From Scortum barcoo (taxonomy: Eukaryota > Chordata > Actinopteri > Centrarchiformes > Terapontidae), in NCBI GenBank assembly GCA_023238725.1, contig CM041533.1, positions 27,183,068 through 27,247,067 of the forward strand: a DNA stretch of 64,000 nt, given 5' to 3'. Made by a program: the position numbers and the translations under genes. Numbering within the stretch: position 1 is the first letter of the stretch; each line of letters begins with the position of its first letter. Positions 61,641-64,000 of the stretch are shown here, piece by piece. Under the pieces are notes generated by a model. That model was given only the letters and a program-made list of their open reading frames with translations, searched no databases and was not told the origin of the DNA.

Positions 61641-62914
61641 GCTCTATCGCTCTAAGCAAGTTTTGCTTCAGACATTTTCCAGTTATAAGGTGCCAGCTCA
61701 TCTTGGTTTGCAGTTTTAATGATGTACAATAGATCTAATGCAGCTTGCTTGCTGTCCACCCACAGCTGTTCAGTGGGTGGGACAGAGTGAGATATGCATA
61801 CCTTTCTATATACTGAACATGAATACATAGATACATGGCATTGAAAGGTGGTTGTTTACTGCAGGTGGTTTCAAAATAAAACATCTATTCAGACTGTTTT
61901 TTCCATCTGAACGCTTTAAAGATTATAATATATCACTGTTTCATTACTGTATGTTTTTTGCATGTGAGTTGGATAAAACAAACACCAAATGTTACATTAC
62001 ATTACAGTTAATGTTGTTCAGTTACAGTTAAAGTTTCTGGAAAAATAGGGATACTTGATTAATGGCTTGAAGGCCTTTTAGCTTTGGTTGTTGAGGATAG
62101 GTGGTTTTGTATGATGACATAAGATATTTTGATATGCTTTTGTATTTTTATAATAATTCCATATCAACTTTTACATATTTTCTATGTTTGTCTAACTCAG
62201 GTTGTATGTCTGTATTTCTCAGCTCTGTATGTATGAACCTGGATGGATCAGAACATGGTGGAAAGCCAGAAGAAGAATATCTTGTATCACTCACAGTAAA
62301 TGTAAATGTTTTCCACTCCAAACAAAGACTGTAGTATACCCTTGCCATATGAGTTACTTGACTTCATACTGTATAAACTGGGTTTGCAGTGTTTCTGTGT
62401 AGACTTGGTTGATCATGTGTGAATAAACCAGCCTAAACTAAGACCTAGATTTAGACTTTACAGATCCCGTTGTCATAGCAGCCACGTACATAAAAAAGAG
62501 TTGACTTGCCTGATTGATTTCATCTTTATCAGATTCAAAACAAAAGTCACCTATTTTTAGGTGACATTTTAATGTTCTTGACCAGAAAAAAATTACAAAT
62601 ACAAAAGTTCAAAGTCCTCAGTATTCTACTCAGGAGTATCAAAAGGTTTTAACAAAAATCTTTACTTGTTGAACAGCATTGAGCTCCTATCAGAAGTGTT
62701 TGGTTTACATATTAGAAAGGAAATGTGTACACACATCAAGCAGATACAGAACAGCAGAAGGCAGTCTGGTTACCTGACAAATTGAGATATAATATAATTT
62801 GATATTTAATATTCATCCTACCTTAAGATCTACTAACTCCTCAGTAAAAGAATCTATCTGAGATTAAATTTAACTTTGTCATGGCACATAGTAAGTACCA
62901 GTGCAACAAAATAA
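61641..62914. other. Intronic DNA, nothing recognised
   Basis: Short frames only; no cadherin exon or repeat boundary. Confidence 0.45.
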
Positions 62915-63060
62915 TGCTGTGTTTCCACCTCGAGTACCCAGAAATTTTAGTCCCAGGAACTAAAAAGTTTCTTGGATTTCATAGTTGTCTATATTTCCAC
63001 TGGGATCTAAAGACCTGGGAGGATTAGGCAGATTAATCTGCTGACACCTGACAGAGTCAT
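62915..63060. repeat. Possible MITE fragment
   Basis: CTGTGTTTCCACCTCGAGTA and the following TTTTAGTCCCAGGAACTAAA resemble the GTTTCCACC...AGGAACT phrase of fish non-autonomous DNA transposons. The ends were not resolved. Confidence 0.35.
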
Positions 63061-64000
63061 TTTAGCTCACTCACCTGTAATTCAGCCTGAAGCCTGTTTG
63101 TTTTAAGATATGCACTCACCTGGTTTAAATACTGAATTTACTGGTGTCTAATGGTAAAATTTACTGCTACTACCCCCTTAGAGCATTGTAATCCAAACAC
63201 TCAGACCATATTCGGAGGTGGGCCACATATTTTTATCAGCGTGTAGACATTGGTGTCCTTGGCCCCACTGAAGCATCGCCTGCCTGCTAAATGTGAATAT
63301 GTCTAACAGCGTCATATTAGTGCAACAACAGGTAACAAGAACGTTGGTAGACTATACACAGGAAATGGATTCTTCTTTCTTCTTCTTTCCAGCAGGCTAA
63401 GCACAGTTTAGAGCATTCCTGCCCCTGCTGGTTAAAAACAACAATACATTTGGTCTTTGCAAGTGATGTATGATGTAATTATTTATTTGCATATGGAGAA
63501 GGAAGTGAGATTATAAACTGATTAGGAATGGGACCAAACCCTACAGTAAATTTGGAAAACTGTTAGAGACAAGTAATGATTAAATGTTCTGTAGACAGAA
63601 GTATTTATTGAAGCATGACTGATCAAGCAATACAAGTTTATAGAGTGTAGTGTCATCTCAGTTCTGAAGGATACTTTCTGGTGAGTGTCTTTTATCCTTT
63701 GACAGCCCCGTGTTCTAAATAAGTTGTCTTCATGTAGCAAAATATGTGTGAAGATAATGTTATTGAACACTGAGTCATGCTAAAGGTAATGTTGTATGTC
63801 TCTTAAGGCCATAATTGGACAACAGTTCTTAAAAGATAGCAGAATATCTGTTGAGATTGAGGCAAAGTGCAGCACGCTATGTTTGACCCTGGTCTCTGAA
63901 GAGATGGAGAACAGCTGCCCTTGCACACCAGCCCTTCTTCAGAGAGGGAGAGTTGACAGACCTTCTACTTGTAGGTTCACAACTGACCCCAATATAACCA
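63061..64000. other. Intronic DNA to the window edge, nothing recognised
   Basis: No exon, repeat boundary or gene can be supported. Confidence 0.45.

Overview
The window is vertebrate nuclear DNA, almost certainly from a teleost fish. The evidence is sparse intron-split exons, classical cadherin coding sequence, and a repeat load typical of ray-finned fish: CR1/L2/Rex1-like and RTE/Rex3-like LINEs, Tc1/mariner and piggyBac DNA transposons, a retroviral pol relic and long (TA)n, (CA)n and (GATA)n microsatellites. There is no prokaryotic gene organisation, CRISPR array or operon. Most open frames here are noise or transposon debris.

Two type II (atypical) classical cadherin genes lie head to tail on the + strand. 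The upstream gene enters the window already in progress. Its last five coding exons lie at 1025-1161, 6944-7065, 7423-7537, 11826-12077 and 18106-18716. They encode the end of EC4, EC5, the membrane span and the whole cytoplasmic tail, followed by an AATAAA signal at 18978. Exon lengths (137, 122, 115, 252 nt, last) and phases follow the type II pattern, with the third exon one codon short, and every splice site is GT-AG. The downstream gene starts near the other end. A purine-rich candidate non-coding first exon ends at about 45488. The first coding exon (55141-56029; ATG at 55199) encodes a signal peptide, an unusually long Asn/Ser/Pro/Lys-rich prosegment, and the GWIWNQFF start of EC1. Its later exons are beyond the right edge. 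The two partial genes cannot be compared in overlapping domains, so they may be a tandem-duplicate pair or simply members of a cadherin cluster.

The 18.7-45 kb interval and the introns hold no other intact gene that I recognise. They do contain a PIM-like kinase pseudogene (32751-33240), a Tc1 element with conserved ends but a deleted catalytic part (12835-13785), and a piggyBac relic with TTAA duplications nested in an older repeat (31330-32272). There are also many LINE fragments, including a 2.7 kb antisense copy at 58930-61640, an endogenous retroviral pol relic (about 40080-41000, minus), a hAT/ZMYM-like transposase remnant (about 23500-23800, minus), and two perfect 15-bp hairpins in introns of the first gene.

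The points most worth a second look are the roughly 225-residue low-complexity prosegment of the second cadherin and the divergent calcium-linker and catenin-binding residues of the first. Next come the inverted transposon ends that bracket a cadherin exon, and the kinase pseudogene sitting between two copies of one repeat end. I see no clear candidate for a wholly new biological system.
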